NCBI RefSeq assembly: GCF_036250755.1
Contig: NZ_CP109583.1
Coordinates: forward strand, 4,836,001 to 4,900,000
Source of the DNA: Streptomyces uncialis
GTDB lineage: Bacteria; Actinomycetota; Actinomycetes; Streptomycetales; Streptomycetaceae
Reading direction: 5' to 3'
Length of the DNA stretch: 64,000 bases
The notes under the pieces were generated by a model. That model saw nothing but the letters and a program-made list of their open reading frames with translations, had not been told where the DNA came from and searched no databases. The stretch's first letter is position 1; every line of letters starts with the position of its first letter. Positions 24,505 through 34,317 of the stretch are shown one piece after another. Both the position numbers and the translations under genes were made by a program.

Positions 24505-25635
24505 TCAGCCCGACAGGCGCACCGGCATGATCAGGTACTTGTACGCGTCGTCGGCCTCCGCGTCGACCGCGGGACGGCCGCTGAGGAGCGCGGGCTTGGT
24601 GGACGTCGTGAACGACAGCTGGGCGACCGGGGAGTCGATCGCGCTGAGCCCGTCCAGCAGGAACGTCGGGTTGAACGCGATGGAGATGTCGTCGCCCTCC
24701 AGGACGGCGTCGACCCTTTCCACAGCCTGTGCGTCGTCGCTGGAACCGGCCTCCAGGATCAGCACGCCCTGCTCGAAGCTGAGCCGCACCGGGGTGTTCC
24801 GCTCGGCGACGAGGGCCACCCGCTTGACGGCCTCCACGAAGGGGGCGGTCTCGATCACGGCGACGGAGTTGAACTCGGTCGGGAACAGCGTGCGGTACTT
24901 CGGCAGGTCGCCTTCGAGCAGCCGGGTGGTGGTGCGGCGGCCCGCGCCCTCGAAGCCGATCAGGCCCTCGCCCGAGCCGGACCCGGACAGGGCGATGGTG
25001 ACGCTGTCGCCGCTCGTGAGGGCCTTGGCGGTGTCCAGCAACGTCTTGGCGGGCACCAGGGCCACCGCGGACGAGTCCGGGACCTCCGGCTTCCACAGGA
25101 ACTCGCGGACCGCGAAGCGGTAGCGGTCGGTGGACGCCAGCGTCACCGTGTCGCCCTCGATCTCGATCCGCACACCGGTGAGCACCGGGAGGGTGTCGTC
25201 CCGGCCCGCGGCGATGGCGACCTGCGCGGCGGCCGAGGCGAAGACCTCTCCGGGGACGGTGCCGGTGGCGGAGGGCATCTGCGGCAGCGCCGGGTACTCC
25301 TCCACCGGGAGGGTGTGGAGCGTGAAGCGGGAGGAGCCGCAGAGCACCGTGGCCCGCACACCGTCGGTGGAGATCTCCACCGGGCGGTTGGGCAGGGCGC
25401 GGCAGATGTCGGCGAGCAGCCGACCGGACACCAGGACGGTGCCGTCCTCCTCGATCTCGGCGTCGACGGAGACCCGCGCGGAGACCTCGTAGTCGAAGCT
25501 GGACAGGCTCAGCGAGCCGTCCTCGGCCTTCAGGAGAAGGCCCGCGAGGACAGGCGCCGGCGGACGGGCCGGAAGGCTGCGCGCCGCCCAGGCCACTGCC
25601 TCCGCGAGTACGTCGCGTTCCACCCGGATCTTCAC
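24505..25635 (-). CDS. dnaN: DNA polymerase III beta sliding clamp
   Basis: 376 residues from ATG 25635 (MKIRVERDVLAEAVAWAARS). Three clamp folds, as expected. Conserved pieces: PVLAGLLLKAEDGSLSLSSF, FTLHTLPVEEYPALP, DRYRFAVREFLW and a C-terminal YLIMPVRLSG. It encircles DNA and tethers the polymerase. It is the first gene leftward of oriC. Confidence 0.99.
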   Translation of the reverse strand: MKIRVERDVLAEAVAWAARSLPARPPAPVLAGLLLKAEDGSLSLSSFDYEVSARVSVDAEIEEDGTVLVSGRLLADICRALPNRPVEISTDGVRATVLCGSSRFTLHTLPVEEYPALPQMPSATGTVPGEVFASAAAQVAIAAGRDDTLPVLTGVRIEIEGDTVTLASTDRYRFAVREFLWKPEVPDSSAVALVPAKTLLDTAKALTSGDSVTIALSGSGSGEGLIGFEGAGRRTTTRLLEGDLPKYRTLFPTEFNSVAVIETAPFVEAVKRVALVAERNTPVRLSFEQGVLILEAGSSDDAQAVERVDAVLEGDDISIAFNPTFLLDGLSAIDSPVAQLSFTTSTKPALLSGRPAVDAEADDAYKYLIMPVRLSG

Positions 25636-25859
25636 GTAAGCCCGCCTCCTGCTGTTGCTGGCCGCTCTCGCCCCGTCAGGGGTCGTCCTGCTGTCGGTCC
25701 GGCGACGGGTTCGTCAGCCGTGGTTTCGGTGTCGTCGGGTCCCGGCAAGGGGAGAACACCGGGGACCAGTCTGACGCACCCCACTGACAGTAGGTGCCGG
25801 TCGTGGTCAAGTCGCGCCCGACGGCTCCGGAGCCGTCCGAGCCGAGTTGTGCACAGGAC

Positions 25860-26430
25860 CCACTTCGAAGCGGATTTCCCGGTAACTCTAGTCGGGAGTA
25901 GTAGTAGGGGCTGTGGATACAGTGGATAACCCCGTTTTCGCAGCTCAGAGGCTGTTTTTTGTCCACCGACCCTGTGGGCGGAGATGGTGGATAACCCCGG
26001 CTCTCTGTGGACAGGCGAAAGTTGTGCACACCTGATGCACAGGTGGGGGGTAGTTCTCCCCAGCACTGTCCCCAGCTTTACCCCGGTTCCCCACAGCCCA
26101 ATCCGGCACCTCGGTGTGACGCCTTTCACTCGACCCGGTGAGAGAGCGCGTCGTGTTGCCGAACAGTGGACAGGGATGTGGAGAAGCGCCGTCACGCTGG
26201 GGAAAACCGCCCTCGACCTGTGGGTGGCCGGTGGACAACCGCGGAGGCGTCCTGTGGACGAAATAGTTGTCCACACCCTGTGGACAACAGTTGTCCACGA
26301 ATCCACAGCCCTCTGAACTGGGATGACGATCATCGTCGGGCACAGCCTGTGGATACAGTCTGGACAACTTCGCGATCCCCAGGGTGTGGATGCAAGAAAG
26401 TCGCCGAATCTGTGGAGAACACCCGTAACC
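25860..26430. other. oriC: oriC, chromosomal replication origin
   Basis: Lies between dnaN and dnaA, the conserved Streptomyces position. I count about 19 DnaA-box-like 9-mers in both orientations. Best: TTGTCCACA at 26267-26275, TGTGGACAA at 26279-26287, TTGTCCACG at 26291-26299, TGTGGACGA at 26253-26261, GGTGGACAA at 26230-26238. Others at about 25912, 25921, 25959, 25986, 26006, 26022, 26165, 26177, 26299, 26348, 26359, 26385 and 26411. They form a left cluster (25912-26030) and a right cluster (26165-26419) with a box-poor spacer. No AT-rich 13-mers are present. Confidence 0.96.
25889..25929 (+). promoter_or_regulatory. Candidate origin unwinding element (DnaA-trios, GC run, two tandem DnaA boxes)
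   Basis: Three contiguous TAG triplets (25899-25907; one more TAG at 25889), then GGGC, then the two abutting boxes TGTGGATAC (25912-25920) and AGTGGATAA (25921-25929). Order and orientation are those of the basal unwinding system of B. subtilis. Confidence 0.65.
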
Positions 26431-26769
26431 CGGCGGTAAATCGAACACCCACGGGCCCAGCTCCGGCGCCGACCGATCGCGCGCAGCTCCCGACGGACCC
26501 TTCACACCCCCTCCGGGCGGGTCCGCACCCGGTCCGCACCCGGTCCGCACCCGGTGCGAGGAGCCGCCGTAGCCCGCCGCACGAGCCTGCCGAGGCCATA
26601 CGGCAGCCCCACGGCAGCTCACAGCAGCCCGACGGCAGCGCTACGGAGGCCCCACGCAGCCGTACGGGGGCCATCGGGACGACACGGCGGGCTGGACCGG
26701 ACACCCGCCGCCGTACGGGACGCCGGCGGCGAGGACGGGCCCCACCGCCCCGGCGGCGTACAACGAGAA
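26431..26769. other. Region between oriC and dnaA
   Basis: No gene. An 11-bp unit GTCCGCACCCG is repeated three times at about 26520-26552; otherwise GC-rich DNA of no clear function. No DnaA boxes of good quality. Confidence 0.5.
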
Positions 26770-26798
26770 GCGTCGTACGGCGGACCGCCGTACGACGC
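26770..26798 (-). terminator. dnaA terminator
   Basis: Perfect 14-bp inverted repeat (GCGTCGTACGGCGG and complement) around a single base, 38 bases past the dnaA stop. It would protect oriC from dnaA read-through. Confidence 0.75.
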
Positions 26799-26836
26799 GG
26801 GGCTTGAGGAGCCGGGGACGGGGCCCGGAAGCGGGC

Positions 26837-28891
26837 TCAGCCGTTCTTGATGCGGTTGGTCAGCTCGGTGACCTGGTTGTAGATGGACCGCCGTTCGGCC
26901 ATCAGCGCGCGGATCTTCCGGTCCGCGTGCATCACGGTCGTATGGTCCCGGCCCCCGAACTGCGCCCCGATCTTCGGCAGCGACAGATCCGTGAGCTCCC
27001 GGCACAGATACATGGCGATCTGCCGCGCGGTCACCAGCACCCGGCTGCGGGACGACCCGCACAGATCGTCCACGGTCAGCCCGAAGTAGTCCGCGGTGGC
27101 CGCCATGATCGCCGGGGCGGTGATCTCGGGCGCGGAGTCCTCCCCGCCCGGGATCAGGTCCTTCAGCACGATCTCCGTCAGCCCCAGATCCACCGGCTGG
27201 CGGTTCAGCGAGGCGAACGCCGTCACCCGGATCAGCGCGCCCTCCAGCTCCCGGATGTTGCGCGAGATGCGTGACGCGATGAACTCCAGGACCTCCGGCG
27301 GTGCGTTGAGCTGCTCCTGGACCGCCTTCTTGCGGAGAATCGCGATACGCGTCTCCAGTTCGGGCGGCTGCACATCCGTGATCAGCCCCCACTCGAACCG
27401 GTTGCGCAACCGGTCCTCCAGGGTCACCAGCTGCTTGGGCGGCCGGTCGGAGGACAGGACGATCTGCTTGTTCGCGTTGTGGAGCGTGTTGAACGTGTGG
27501 AAGAACTCCTCCTGTGTCGACTCCTTGTCCGCGAGGAACTGGATGTCGTCGACGAGCAGGATGTCCATCTCCCGGTAGCGCTTGCGGAAACTGTCGCCCT
27601 TGCCGTCCCGGATGGAGTTGATGAACTCGTTGGTGAACTCCTCGGAACTGACGTACCGCACCCGGGTGCCCGGGTACAGGCTGCGCGCGTAGTGCCCGAT
27701 CGCGTGCAGCAGATGCGTCTTCCCGAGCCCCGACTCCCCGTAGATGAAGAGCGGGTTGTACGCCTTCGCCGGGGCCTCGGCGACCGCGACCGCGGCGGCG
27801 TGCGCGAAGCGGTTCGACGCGCCGATGACGAAGGTGTCGAACAGGTACTTGGGGTTCAGCCGCGCGGTGGGCTCACCGGGGCCGGACGCCGGCGCGGGAC
27901 GCGCGGCGAGCGGACCGGGAGCACCGCTCGCGGAGGGCATCGCGCGCACCCCGTGCGGACCTCGTGGGCCGGGCTCGCCATGGCCGCCCGGTCCCGCCGG
28001 GCCGGGCCCCCGGGACGCGCCGCCATGGGGACCGCGCGCGCCCTGCGCGGGGTCCGGGCGCTCACCCCGGTCGGCACGGTCGGAGCGGTCGGAGCGGCCA
28101 TCCTGGCCGTCGTACGCCACGCGCCGCTGCTCGTACGGCGAGCGCTCCCCGTCGTAGGACGGGCGCTCGGTGTCGTACTGGGAGCGTTCCGTGTCGTAGC
28201 CGGGACGCTCCGTGTCATAAGGGGAGCGGTCCGGGTCGTAACCCGTCCGCTCCGGCGGCTGGCCCCGGTAGTCGTGCCGCGGCTGCTGACCCGTGCTCGC
28301 GTACGGGTCCCGCTCGGGAAAGCCGAGGCGCTGCTGCTGCCAGCCGTAATCGTCCTGCTGCGGGCGGGGCCAGGCGCCCGGCTCGGGGCGCTGGTAGTCC
28401 GGGTAGGCGGGACGCGCGGTCGGCAGCTGATCGCCGCGACCGCCCGCAAGCTGCTCCCCGTGGGCCCCGGGGCCCTGGTCGGGGTGGGTGCCCGGGTGGT
28501 CGTCGGAGGGGCGGCGGCCGTAGCCGTCGTAGGAGTCCCTGGGCTGGCCCGCGGACTGCGTGAGCTCCGGCTCCTCGTAGCGCTGCGGCGGTACGGACGC
28601 GCCCGGCTCGGCACCCGCGGTCTCGTCGACGGTGATCGCGATCCGGATCGGCCGGCGGCACTCGCGGCTCAGCGTCTCGCTGACGATCGGCGCGAGTCTG
28701 CCTTCCAGGACGCCCTTGGCGAACTCGTTCGGAACGGCCAGCAGGGCCGTGTCCGCGACGAGTGCCAGCGGCTGGCAGCGCTTGATCCAGTGCTCATCCT
28801 TCGCCTCGACCCCCTGGCCGCGGCCCTCCCCGAGAAGCTGCTCCAGTACGCGTGGCCACACTGCGGCAAGATCGGCAGGTACATCAGCCAC
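26837..28891 (-). CDS. dnaA: Replication initiator DnaA
   Basis: 684 residues, long because of the Streptomyces-type linker. Domain I about 1-110 ([16 protein letters not shown]). Domain II about 110-345, an Arg/Asp/Gly/Pro-rich disordered linker with YDTERPxYDxER repeats. Domain III AAA+ with [20 protein letters not shown] (Walker A), [14 protein letters not shown] (Walker B) and sensor regions. Domain IV with [20 protein letters not shown] and the box-contacting [16 protein letters not shown]. It binds the 9-mers in oriC and unwinds the origin. One DnaA box at 29078 in its promoter region suggests autoregulation. Confidence 0.99.
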   Translation of the reverse strand: MADVPADLAAVWPRVLEQLLGEGRGQGVEAKDEHWIKRCQPLALVADTALLAVPNEFAKGVLEGRLAPIVSETLSRECRRPIRIAITVDETAGAEPGASVPPQRYEEPELTQSAGQPRDSYDGYGRRPSDDHPGTHPDQGPGAHGEQLAGGRGDQLPTARPAYPDYQRPEPGAWPRPQQDDYGWQQQRLGFPERDPYASTGQQPRHDYRGQPPERTGYDPDRSPYDTERPGYDTERSQYDTERPSYDGERSPYEQRRVAYDGQDGRSDRSDRADRGERPDPAQGARGPHGGASRGPGPAGPGGHGEPGPRGPHGVRAMPSASGAPGPLAARPAPASGPGEPTARLNPKYLFDTFVIGASNRFAHAAAVAVAEAPAKAYNPLFIYGESGLGKTHLLHAIGHYARSLYPGTRVRYVSSEEFTNEFINSIRDGKGDSFRKRYREMDILLVDDIQFLADKESTQEEFFHTFNTLHNANKQIVLSSDRPPKQLVTLEDRLRNRFEWGLITDVQPPELETRIAILRKKAVQEQLNAPPEVLEFIASRISRNIRELEGALIRVTAFASLNRQPVDLGLTEIVLKDLIPGGEDSAPEITAPAIMAATADYFGLTVDDLCGSSRSRVLVTARQIAMYLCRELTDLSLPKIGAQFGGRDHTTVMHADRKIRALMAERRSIYNQVTELTNRIKNG

Positions 28892-29077
28892 AGGGCACGC
28901 TTTCTCGCAGGTCCCACGAAGGTGTGGTTCTTGGGACGGGGTGGGAAGCAGATCGGACGATCTGGTGGGGCGCCCGGCGGCGCCGGGTCGGACGGGGCCG
29001 GCTCGCGCGCGGGACGAGGGAAGAAACGAAACGGAGTTCAGCCACGGTAGTCAGGGCGACCGCTGCGGTTCAAGTTG

Positions 29078-29086
29078 TTGTCCACA
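29078..29086 (+). promoter_or_regulatory. DnaA box in the dnaA promoter region
   Basis: Perfect TTGTCCACA about 190 bases upstream of the dnaA start. Autoregulation of dnaA through such boxes is established in Streptomyces. Confidence 0.85.
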
Positions 29087-29140
29087 GGCTGTGCATAGTG
29101 TCTCGCAGTCTCCGCCGGGCTCCGGCCGAGGATCGCTGGT

Positions 29141-29170
29141 TTGACCTGACGGCGCGGCCCCGCGTACCGT
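29141..29170 (+). promoter_or_regulatory. Candidate rpmH promoter
   Basis: TTGACC, 18-base spacer, TACCGT, about 165 bases before rpmH. Resembles the housekeeping SigA (HrdB) consensus. Confidence 0.5.
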
Positions 29171-29335
29171 AACCAGGTCGAGTTGTCGATGGCTGCTGCC
29201 GCCTGCCTCCGAAGGGCATGGGTCACCTCAAGTGATCGTTAGAGCGGTGCACTCGGGCGTGATACGAGCTACTCGTGGGCGCACGGTGACAGCCAGCACG
29301 GCAACAGCCACCGAATTCATTTCTGGAGCCCCCGA

Positions 29336-29473
29336 GTGAGCAAGCGCACTTTCCAGCCGAACAACCGTCGTCGCGCCAAGACCCACGGCTTCCGGCTGCG
29401 GATGCGCACCCGTGCCGGCCGCGCGATTCTCGCGTCCCGCCGTGACAAGGGTCGCGCCCGCCTGTCCGCCTGA
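29336..29473 (+). CDS. rpmH: 50S ribosomal protein L34
   Basis: 45 residues from GTG 29336: it reads [20 protein letters not shown] and continues to end RARLSA, matching the invariant L34 pattern (KRTxQPNxRRRxKxHGFR...[20 protein letters not shown]). The start codon is preceded by TGGAGCCCCCGA. It begins the rpmH-rnpA-yidD-yidC-jag-rsmG operon that diverges from dnaA. Confidence 0.98.
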   Translation: MSKRTFQPNNRRRAKTHGFRLRMRTRAGRAILASRRDKGRARLSA

Positions 29474-29491
29474 TCTACAGGTCATGACGTC

Positions 29492-29863
29492 GTGCTGCCT
29501 TCCGAGCATCGGCTGAGGCGGCGCGAGGACTTCGCGACCGCGGTACGCCGAGGACGCCGGGCCGGACGCCCGCTCCTCGTCGTCCATCTACGCAGCGGTG
29601 CCACCGACCCGCACGCGCCTGGGGAGAGCGTTCCCTTGTCGCGTGCGGGTTTCGTCGTGAGCAAAGCCGTGGGGAACGCGGTCGTACGCAACACCGTGAA
29701 ACGCCGACTCCGCCACCTGATGCGCGAACGGATCGACCTGCTGCCCCCCGGTAGCCTGGTAGTGGTACGCGCGTTGCCCGGGGCGGGCGACGCCGATCAC
29801 CCCCATCTGGCCCGAGACCTGGACGCCGCCCTTCAGCGGCTCCTGGGAGGGGGCACGCGATGA
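29492..29863 (+). CDS. rnpA: Ribonuclease P protein component
   Basis: 123 residues from GTG 29492, 18 bases after rpmH. N-terminus [20 protein letters not shown] and the RNR-type motif [20 protein letters not shown] are the RnpA hallmarks. It supports the RNase P RNA in maturing tRNA 5' ends. It overlaps yidD by four bases. Confidence 0.97.
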   Translation: MLPSEHRLRRREDFATAVRRGRRAGRPLLVVHLRSGATDPHAPGESVPLSRAGFVVSKAVGNAVVRNTVKRRLRHLMRERIDLLPPGSLVVVRALPGAGDADHPHLARDLDAALQRLLGGGTR

Positions 29864-30216
29864 AATATCCGCTGCTGGCTCTCATCAAGCTGTACCAGTG
29901 GACCATCAGCCCGCTGCTGGGGCCGGTCTGCAAGTACTACCCGTCGTGTTCCCACTACGGCTACCAGGCCATCGACAGGCACGGAGCGATCAAGGGCACG
30001 GCGCTGACCGCCTGGCGCATTCTGCGGTGCAATCCGTGGTCACTCGGTGGAGTCGACCATGTTCCGCCGCGCAAGCGTCCGCGGTGGCACGAAATGCTGC
30101 GCGACGCCTGGCGCGGTCGCAAGGGCGGGAACCCCGCCCTCGGCGCGCCCTCCGGGGAAGGTCCTCGACCCCCGAGCCCGGCCGCCGAGACCCCGTCCCA
30201 TGCTCAAGGAGCTTGA
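29860..30216 (+). CDS. yidD: YidD, membrane protein insertion efficiency factor
   Basis: 118 residues, ATG overlapping the rnpA stop. Conserved core [35 protein letters not shown] and [18 protein letters not shown], with the three expected Cys. The C-terminal 40 residues are a Pro/Arg-rich extension. The N-terminal amphipathic segment is membrane-associated and works with YidC encoded directly downstream. Confidence 0.96.
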   Translation: MKYPLLALIKLYQWTISPLLGPVCKYYPSCSHYGYQAIDRHGAIKGTALTAWRILRCNPWSLGGVDHVPPRKRPRWHEMLRDAWRGRKGGNPALGAPSGEGPRPPSPAAETPSHAQGA

Positions 30217-30219
30217 TTA

Positions 30220-31503
30220 GTGGATGACATCGTAAGTTCGATCGCCAGTCTGTTCACCTTCATCACCACGCCTGTCTCCTGGGTGATCGTCCAGTTCCAC
30301 AAGCTGTTCGGTGCCGTCTTCGGCCCCGACACGGGCTGGGCCTGGGGTCTGTCGATCATGTTCCTGGTGATCCTGATCCGGATCTGTCTGATCCCGCTCT
30401 TCGTGAAGCAGATCAAGGCCACTCGGGCCATGCAGACGCTCCAGCCCGAGATGAAGAAGATCCAGGAGCGCTACAAGAACGACAAGCAGCGTCAGTCCGA
30501 AGAGATGATGAAGCTGTACAAGGAGACGGGCACCAACCCGCTCTCCTCGTGCCTTCCCATCCTGGCGCAGTCCCCGTTCTTCTTCGCCCTGTACCACGTG
30601 CTGAGCAGCATCGCCTCGGGCAAGACGGTCGGCGTGATCGACCAGCCGCTGCTGGAGAGCGCGCAGAAGGCCCATATCTTCGGCGCCCCCCTCGCGGCGA
30701 AGTTCATGGACAGCGCCGAAAAGGTCGAGGCGCTCGGTTCCACGCTGGCGGACGTCCGGGTCGTCACCGCGATCATGATCGTGCTGATGTCGCTGTCGCA
30801 GTTCTACACACAGCGCCAGCTGATGACGAAGAACGTCGACACCACGGTGAAGACGCCGTTCATGCAGCAGCAGAAGATGCTGATGTACGTCTTCCCCGTC
30901 ATCTTCGCCGTATTCGGCATCAACTTCCCCGTCGGTGTCCTCGTCTACTGGCTGACCACCAACGTGTGGACCATGGGCCAGCAGATGTACGTCATCCGCC
31001 AGAACCCGACCCCCGGCAGCAAGGCCCAGGGCGCGTATCTGGAGCGGCTCCTCAAGCAGGCCACGAACAGCAAGAAGATCCGCAGCCGTCGTGACCGTGC
31101 CGCGGTCAAGCTCATCGTCGCCAAGGGCCGCGACCGCAACGAGCAGGAGCGGCGCTTCGTCAACGGACTCGGCAAGGCGGGCCTGGCGGCCCAGCCCGAT
31201 GGCGCCGTGGCGGTCAGCGACGTGATCCCGGCCGACTCCGAGGACGGCACGCCCACCGGTGGCGCCGCCGCCCGCCGGCAGCAGCCCAAGCGCCAGTCGA
31301 AGTCCCAGCGCCAGTCCGCCGTGCCCCACAAGTCCGACCCGGACGCGCCCAAGACCTCGCTGACGAAGTCCGAGAACGAACCGCAGGACACCAGGCGTCA
31401 GCCCAAGCCCGCGGGTGGACAGCCAGGAGCCGGTGGCCGCAGCAAGGCCAAGTCCGGACAGCGCAAGGGCCCGCAGCGGCCCACCCACCCGTCCAAGAAG
31501 TAA
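30220..31503 (+). CDS. yidC: YidC/Oxa1 membrane protein insertase
   Basis: 427 residues from GTG 30220, three bases after yidD. It lacks the large periplasmic domain of Gram-negative YidC, as expected for actinobacteria. Membrane helices near 38-58 ([20 protein letters not shown], with the functional Arg), 105-125, 185-205 and 220-245 ([20 protein letters not shown]). The cytoplasmic C-terminal tail (about 270-427) is very basic ([22 protein letters not shown]), consistent with ribosome binding. Confidence 0.97.
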   Translation: MDDIVSSIASLFTFITTPVSWVIVQFHKLFGAVFGPDTGWAWGLSIMFLVILIRICLIPLFVKQIKATRAMQTLQPEMKKIQERYKNDKQRQSEEMMKLYKETGTNPLSSCLPILAQSPFFFALYHVLSSIASGKTVGVIDQPLLESAQKAHIFGAPLAAKFMDSAEKVEALGSTLADVRVVTAIMIVLMSLSQFYTQRQLMTKNVDTTVKTPFMQQQKMLMYVFPVIFAVFGINFPVGVLVYWLTTNVWTMGQQMYVIRQNPTPGSKAQGAYLERLLKQATNSKKIRSRRDRAAVKLIVAKGRDRNEQERRFVNGLGKAGLAAQPDGAVAVSDVIPADSEDGTPTGGAAARRQQPKRQSKSQRQSAVPHKSDPDAPKTSLTKSENEPQDTRRQPKPAGGQPGAGGRSKAKSGQRKGPQRPTHPSKK

Positions 31504-31518
31504 GAAGGAGTCCATCCC

Positions 31519-32031
31519 GTGACGGAAGGCACCATCTCCGCCCCTGCCGAGGGCGGCGACACCCTGACCCGCCTTGAGCAGGAGGGCGAGATCGCGGCGG
31601 ACTACCTTGAGGGTCTGCTGGACATCGCCGACCTCGACGGTGACATCGACATGGACGTCGAGGCCGACCGCGCCGCCGTGTCGATCATCAGCGACTCAAG
31701 CGGCCGTGACCTCCAGAAGCTCGTCGGCCGTGACGGTGAGGTCCTGGAAGCCCTCCAGGAGCTCACCCGGCTGGCGGTGCACCGGGAGACCGGTGACCGC
31801 AGCCGTCTGATGCTCGACATCGCCGGTTACCGCGCGAAGAAGCGCGAGGAGCTGTCGGAGCTGGGCGCCAAGGCCGCCACCGACGTCAAGAACAGCGGTG
31901 AGGCCGTCAAGCTCGACCCGATGACGCCCTTCGAGCGCAAGGTCGTCCATGACGCGGTGAAGGCCGCCGGGCTGCGGAGCGAGTCCGAGGGCGAGGAGCC
32001 CCAGCGGTTCGTCGTCGTGCTCCCCGCCTGA
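31519..32031 (+). CDS. Jag/KhpB-type R3H and KH domain RNA-binding protein
   Basis: 170 residues from GTG, with AAGAAGGAG upstream, 15 bases after yidC. KH-like fold with LVGRDGEVLEALQELTRLAV at about 72-91. R3H domain at about 135-170 with LDPMTPFERKVVHDAVKAAG and an FVVVLP ending. It lacks the Jag-N domain of Firmicutes. A post-transcriptional role is inferred from the family. Confidence 0.92.
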   Translation: MTEGTISAPAEGGDTLTRLEQEGEIAADYLEGLLDIADLDGDIDMDVEADRAAVSIISDSSGRDLQKLVGRDGEVLEALQELTRLAVHRETGDRSRLMLDIAGYRAKKREELSELGAKAATDVKNSGEAVKLDPMTPFERKVVHDAVKAAGLRSESEGEEPQRFVVVLPA

Positions 32032-32047
32032 TCGGTCCAGTGATGTC

Positions 32048-32077
32048 CCGGCCCCGTCTGTTCGCAGACGGGGCCGG
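32048..32077 (+). terminator. Terminator after the Jag-like gene
   Basis: 13-bp perfect stem (CCGGCCCCGTCTG and complement) with a TTCG tetraloop, followed by ACTTTGT. It separates the rpmH operon from rsmG, or attenuates it. Confidence 0.85.
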
Positions 32078-32137
32078 ACTTTGTCAGCCTGATACTCAAG
32101 CCCCAGTGGGGTTACGCGGTACGGAAGGACGGTCCCC

Positions 32138-32854
32138 GTGACGGAGGAAGCGGAACTCCCCCCGGCGCCGGAGCAGGCCCGGGCGGTCTTCGGCGATCAC
32201 TACGACGACGCCGTCCGGTATGCCGAGCTGCTGGCCGAGGCGGGTGTACGGCGCGGGCTGATCGGCCCGCGCGAGGTGCCCCGCCTGTGGGAGCGCCACA
32301 TGTTGAACTGCGCGGTCCTCTCCGAGGTCGTGCCCCAGGGCGTCACCGTCTGCGATGTGGGGTCCGGCGCGGGACTGCCCGGAATCCCGCTCGCCCTGGT
32401 CCGCCCCGACCTCAAAATCACTCTGCTGGAGCCGCTCCTGCGGCGCACCAATTTCCTGAACGAGGTTGTGGAGCTGCTCGGCCTCGACCATGTCACCGTG
32501 GTGCGGGGCCGTGCCGAGGAGGTGCTCGGCAAGCTCACCCCGGTCCATGTGGTGACCGCCCGTGCCGTGGCCCCGCTGGACCGGCTCGCCGCCTGGGGCG
32601 TGCCGCTGCTCCGCCCGTACGGGGAGATGCTGCTGCTCAAGGGCGACACCGCCGAGGAAGAGGTCAAGAACGCGGGCGCCGCTCTCAGCAAGCTCGGCGC
32701 GGTGGACACCTCCGTCCTCCATGTCGGTGAGGGCATCGTCGAGCCCCTGGCGACCGTGGTCCGGGTCGAGGTGGGCGAGAGCCCCGGTGGTGTGCGTTTC
32801 GCCGCCAAGCGCGCCAAGGCCGCCCGCACCGGAAGGGTGCGTCGGCGCCGCTGA
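32138..32854 (+). CDS. rsmG: 16S rRNA (guanine527-N7)-methyltransferase
   Basis: 238 residues from GTG 32138. SAM-binding motif VCDVGSGAGLPGIPLALVRP (about 70-89), then LLEPLLRRTNFLNEV and VTARAVAPLDRLAAWGVPLL. It methylates G527 of 16S rRNA with SAM. The basic tail ends GRVRRRR. The position between jag and parA is universal in actinobacteria. Confidence 0.97.
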   Translation: MTEEAELPPAPEQARAVFGDHYDDAVRYAELLAEAGVRRGLIGPREVPRLWERHMLNCAVLSEVVPQGVTVCDVGSGAGLPGIPLALVRPDLKITLLEPLLRRTNFLNEVVELLGLDHVTVVRGRAEEVLGKLTPVHVVTARAVAPLDRLAAWGVPLLRPYGEMLLLKGDTAEEEVKNAGAALSKLGAVDTSVLHVGEGIVEPLATVVRVEVGESPGGVRFAAKRAKAARTGRVRRRR

Positions 32855-33240
32855 TCACCGGGCTCCGGCTGTGTGCTTCGTCACCGGCCGGAGCCTTCGC
32901 GGTCGCGCCCGGACGCGTGGCGCGGCGATCGGTGATCGTGTGGGCGGGGCCGAATGGCCGTGTGAGACGGTTCCGGGGTGTGGCGGTACTCCACACCAGC
33001 TGCCGAAGCCCCTCCGGTCGGAGTGTCGCGCCTGATCGGCGGTGTCGGCTCGGCATCGTGTTTCACGTGAAACGTCGCTCACTGCTGCACGGCATCATCA
33101 GCCGCGGTCGGGCTGCGGCCGAACCTCGTGACCGCAGACCCCTTGGCTCCCTGAAGTCACCCGCCCGAGCCAAGGAGATTTCCACAGAGGTGGATTTCTC
33201 CACAGAAGACCAAGCCTCGCTGGTTCACCACCCCGCAGAC
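32855..33240. other. rsmG-parA intergenic region with a parS site
   Basis: 386 bases, no gene. It holds a perfect parS at 33060 and the parAB promoter(s). CCACAGAGGTGG at 33183-33194 is an imperfect palindrome upstream of parA. Confidence 0.6.
33060..33073. promoter_or_regulatory. parS: parS site (perfect)
   Basis: GTTTCACGTGAAAC, the Streptomyces ParB-binding palindrome, upstream of parA. Confidence 0.95.
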
Positions 33241-34317
33241 ATGGGAGGCTCTGTTCATTGCGAGCCTGAAGTCGAGGAGAGTGAATCCTTGCGGTCCGAC
33301 GCCAACATCGCGGGACCGATGACCGATCCGGTCCCCGGTCCCCGTACCGAGACAGCGGGGGAGGATGTTTCACGTGAAACACCGCCCCCGATGGACGACA
33401 CCCCCATCGGTCGTGCTGCCCAACAGGCGATGGAAGCACTGGGGCGAGCAGGAGAAGGTCTGCCCCGGCCGGAACAGACCCGGATCATGGTGGTCGCCAA
33501 CCAGAAGGGCGGGGTAGGCAAGACCACCACGACGGTGAACCTCGCCGCCTCCCTCGCGTTGCACGGCAACCGGGTCCTGGTGATCGACCTCGATCCTCAG
33601 GGCAATGCCTCGACCGCCCTGGGTATAGACCACCACGCCGAAGTGCCCTCCATCTATGACGTGTTGGTGGAGAGCAAGCCGCTCTCCGATGTGGTGCAGC
33701 CCGTCCCGGATGTCGAAGGTCTCTTCTGTGCGCCGGCCACCATCGACCTCGCGGGCGCGGAGATCGAGCTGGTGTCGCTCGTGGCTCGGGAGAGCCGCTT
33801 GCAGCGCGCCATCCAGGCCTATGATCAGCCGCTCGACTACGTGCTGATCGACTGCCCGCCGTCCCTGGGGCTGCTCACGGTCAACGCCATGGTCGCGGGC
33901 GCGGAAGTGCTGATCCCGATCCAGTGCGAGTACTACGCGCTGGAGGGGCTGGGCCAGCTGCTGCGGAACGTCGACCTGGTTCGGGGGCACCTCAACCCGA
34001 ACCTGCATGTCTCGACGATTCTGCTCACCATGTACGACGGCCGTACCCGGCTCGCCTCACAGGTCGCCGAGGAGGTCCGCACCCACTTCGGCAAAGAGGT
34101 ACTGCGGACGAGCATTCCCCGCTCGGTGCGGATCTCCGAGGCGCCGAGCTACGGACAGACGGTCCTGACCTATGACCCTGGGTCGAGCGGCGCCCTCTCC
34201 TATCTGGAGGCCGCGCGGGAGATCGCGCTGCGTGGGGCCGAGATCGTCTACGACGGGCAGTACGCCCACTCGGGTCACCAGAACAAACAGCAGAGCATGG
34301 CGGAGGGGATTCAGTGA
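33241..34317 (+). CDS. parA: Chromosome-partitioning ATPase ParA
   Basis: 358 residues if started at ATG 33241. An alternative TTG at 33289 has a much better ribosome site (GAGGAGAG, 8-base spacing) and would give 342 residues, so the start is uncertain. Deviant Walker [17 protein letters not shown] at about 88-103, switch I region [15 protein letters not shown], Walker [18 protein letters not shown]. It drives ParB-bound origin regions into spores. A parS site lies inside the gene (33367) and encodes VSRET in the N-terminal tail. It overlaps parB by four bases. Confidence 0.96.
   Translation: MGGSVHCEPEVEESESLRSDANIAGPMTDPVPGPRTETAGEDVSRETPPPMDDTPIGRAAQQAMEALGRAGEGLPRPEQTRIMVVANQKGGVGKTTTTVNLAASLALHGNRVLVIDLDPQGNASTALGIDHHAEVPSIYDVLVESKPLSDVVQPVPDVEGLFCAPATIDLAGAEIELVSLVARESRLQRAIQAYDQPLDYVLIDCPPSLGLLTVNAMVAGAEVLIPIQCEYYALEGLGQLLRNVDLVRGHLNPNLHVSTILLTMYDGRTRLASQVAEEVRTHFGKEVLRTSIPRSVRISEAPSYGQTVLTYDPGSSGALSYLEAAREIALRGAEIVYDGQYAHSGHQNKQQSMAEGIQ
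33367..33380. promoter_or_regulatory. parS: parS site inside parA
   Basis: GTTTCACGTGAAAC, perfect, within the non-conserved N-terminal coding part of parA. Confidence 0.95.

Larger units (their letters stand above)
28892..29335. promoter_or_regulatory. Divergent dnaA / rpmH promoter region
   Basis: 444 bases without a gene. It holds a perfect DnaA box (29078-29086), a second degenerate one (TGTGCATAG at 29090), and a candidate rpmH promoter at 29141-29170. Confidence 0.8.

Noticed and set aside
21727..25929. 1400-codon open frame on the + strand opposite dciA, recF, gnd and dnaN
   Set aside because: Runs through four verified genes and part of oriC; composition only.
29694..29706. Half parS (CCGTGAAAC) in rnpA
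   Set aside because: Only one half of the palindrome matches; expected by chance in the conserved NTVKRRL codons.
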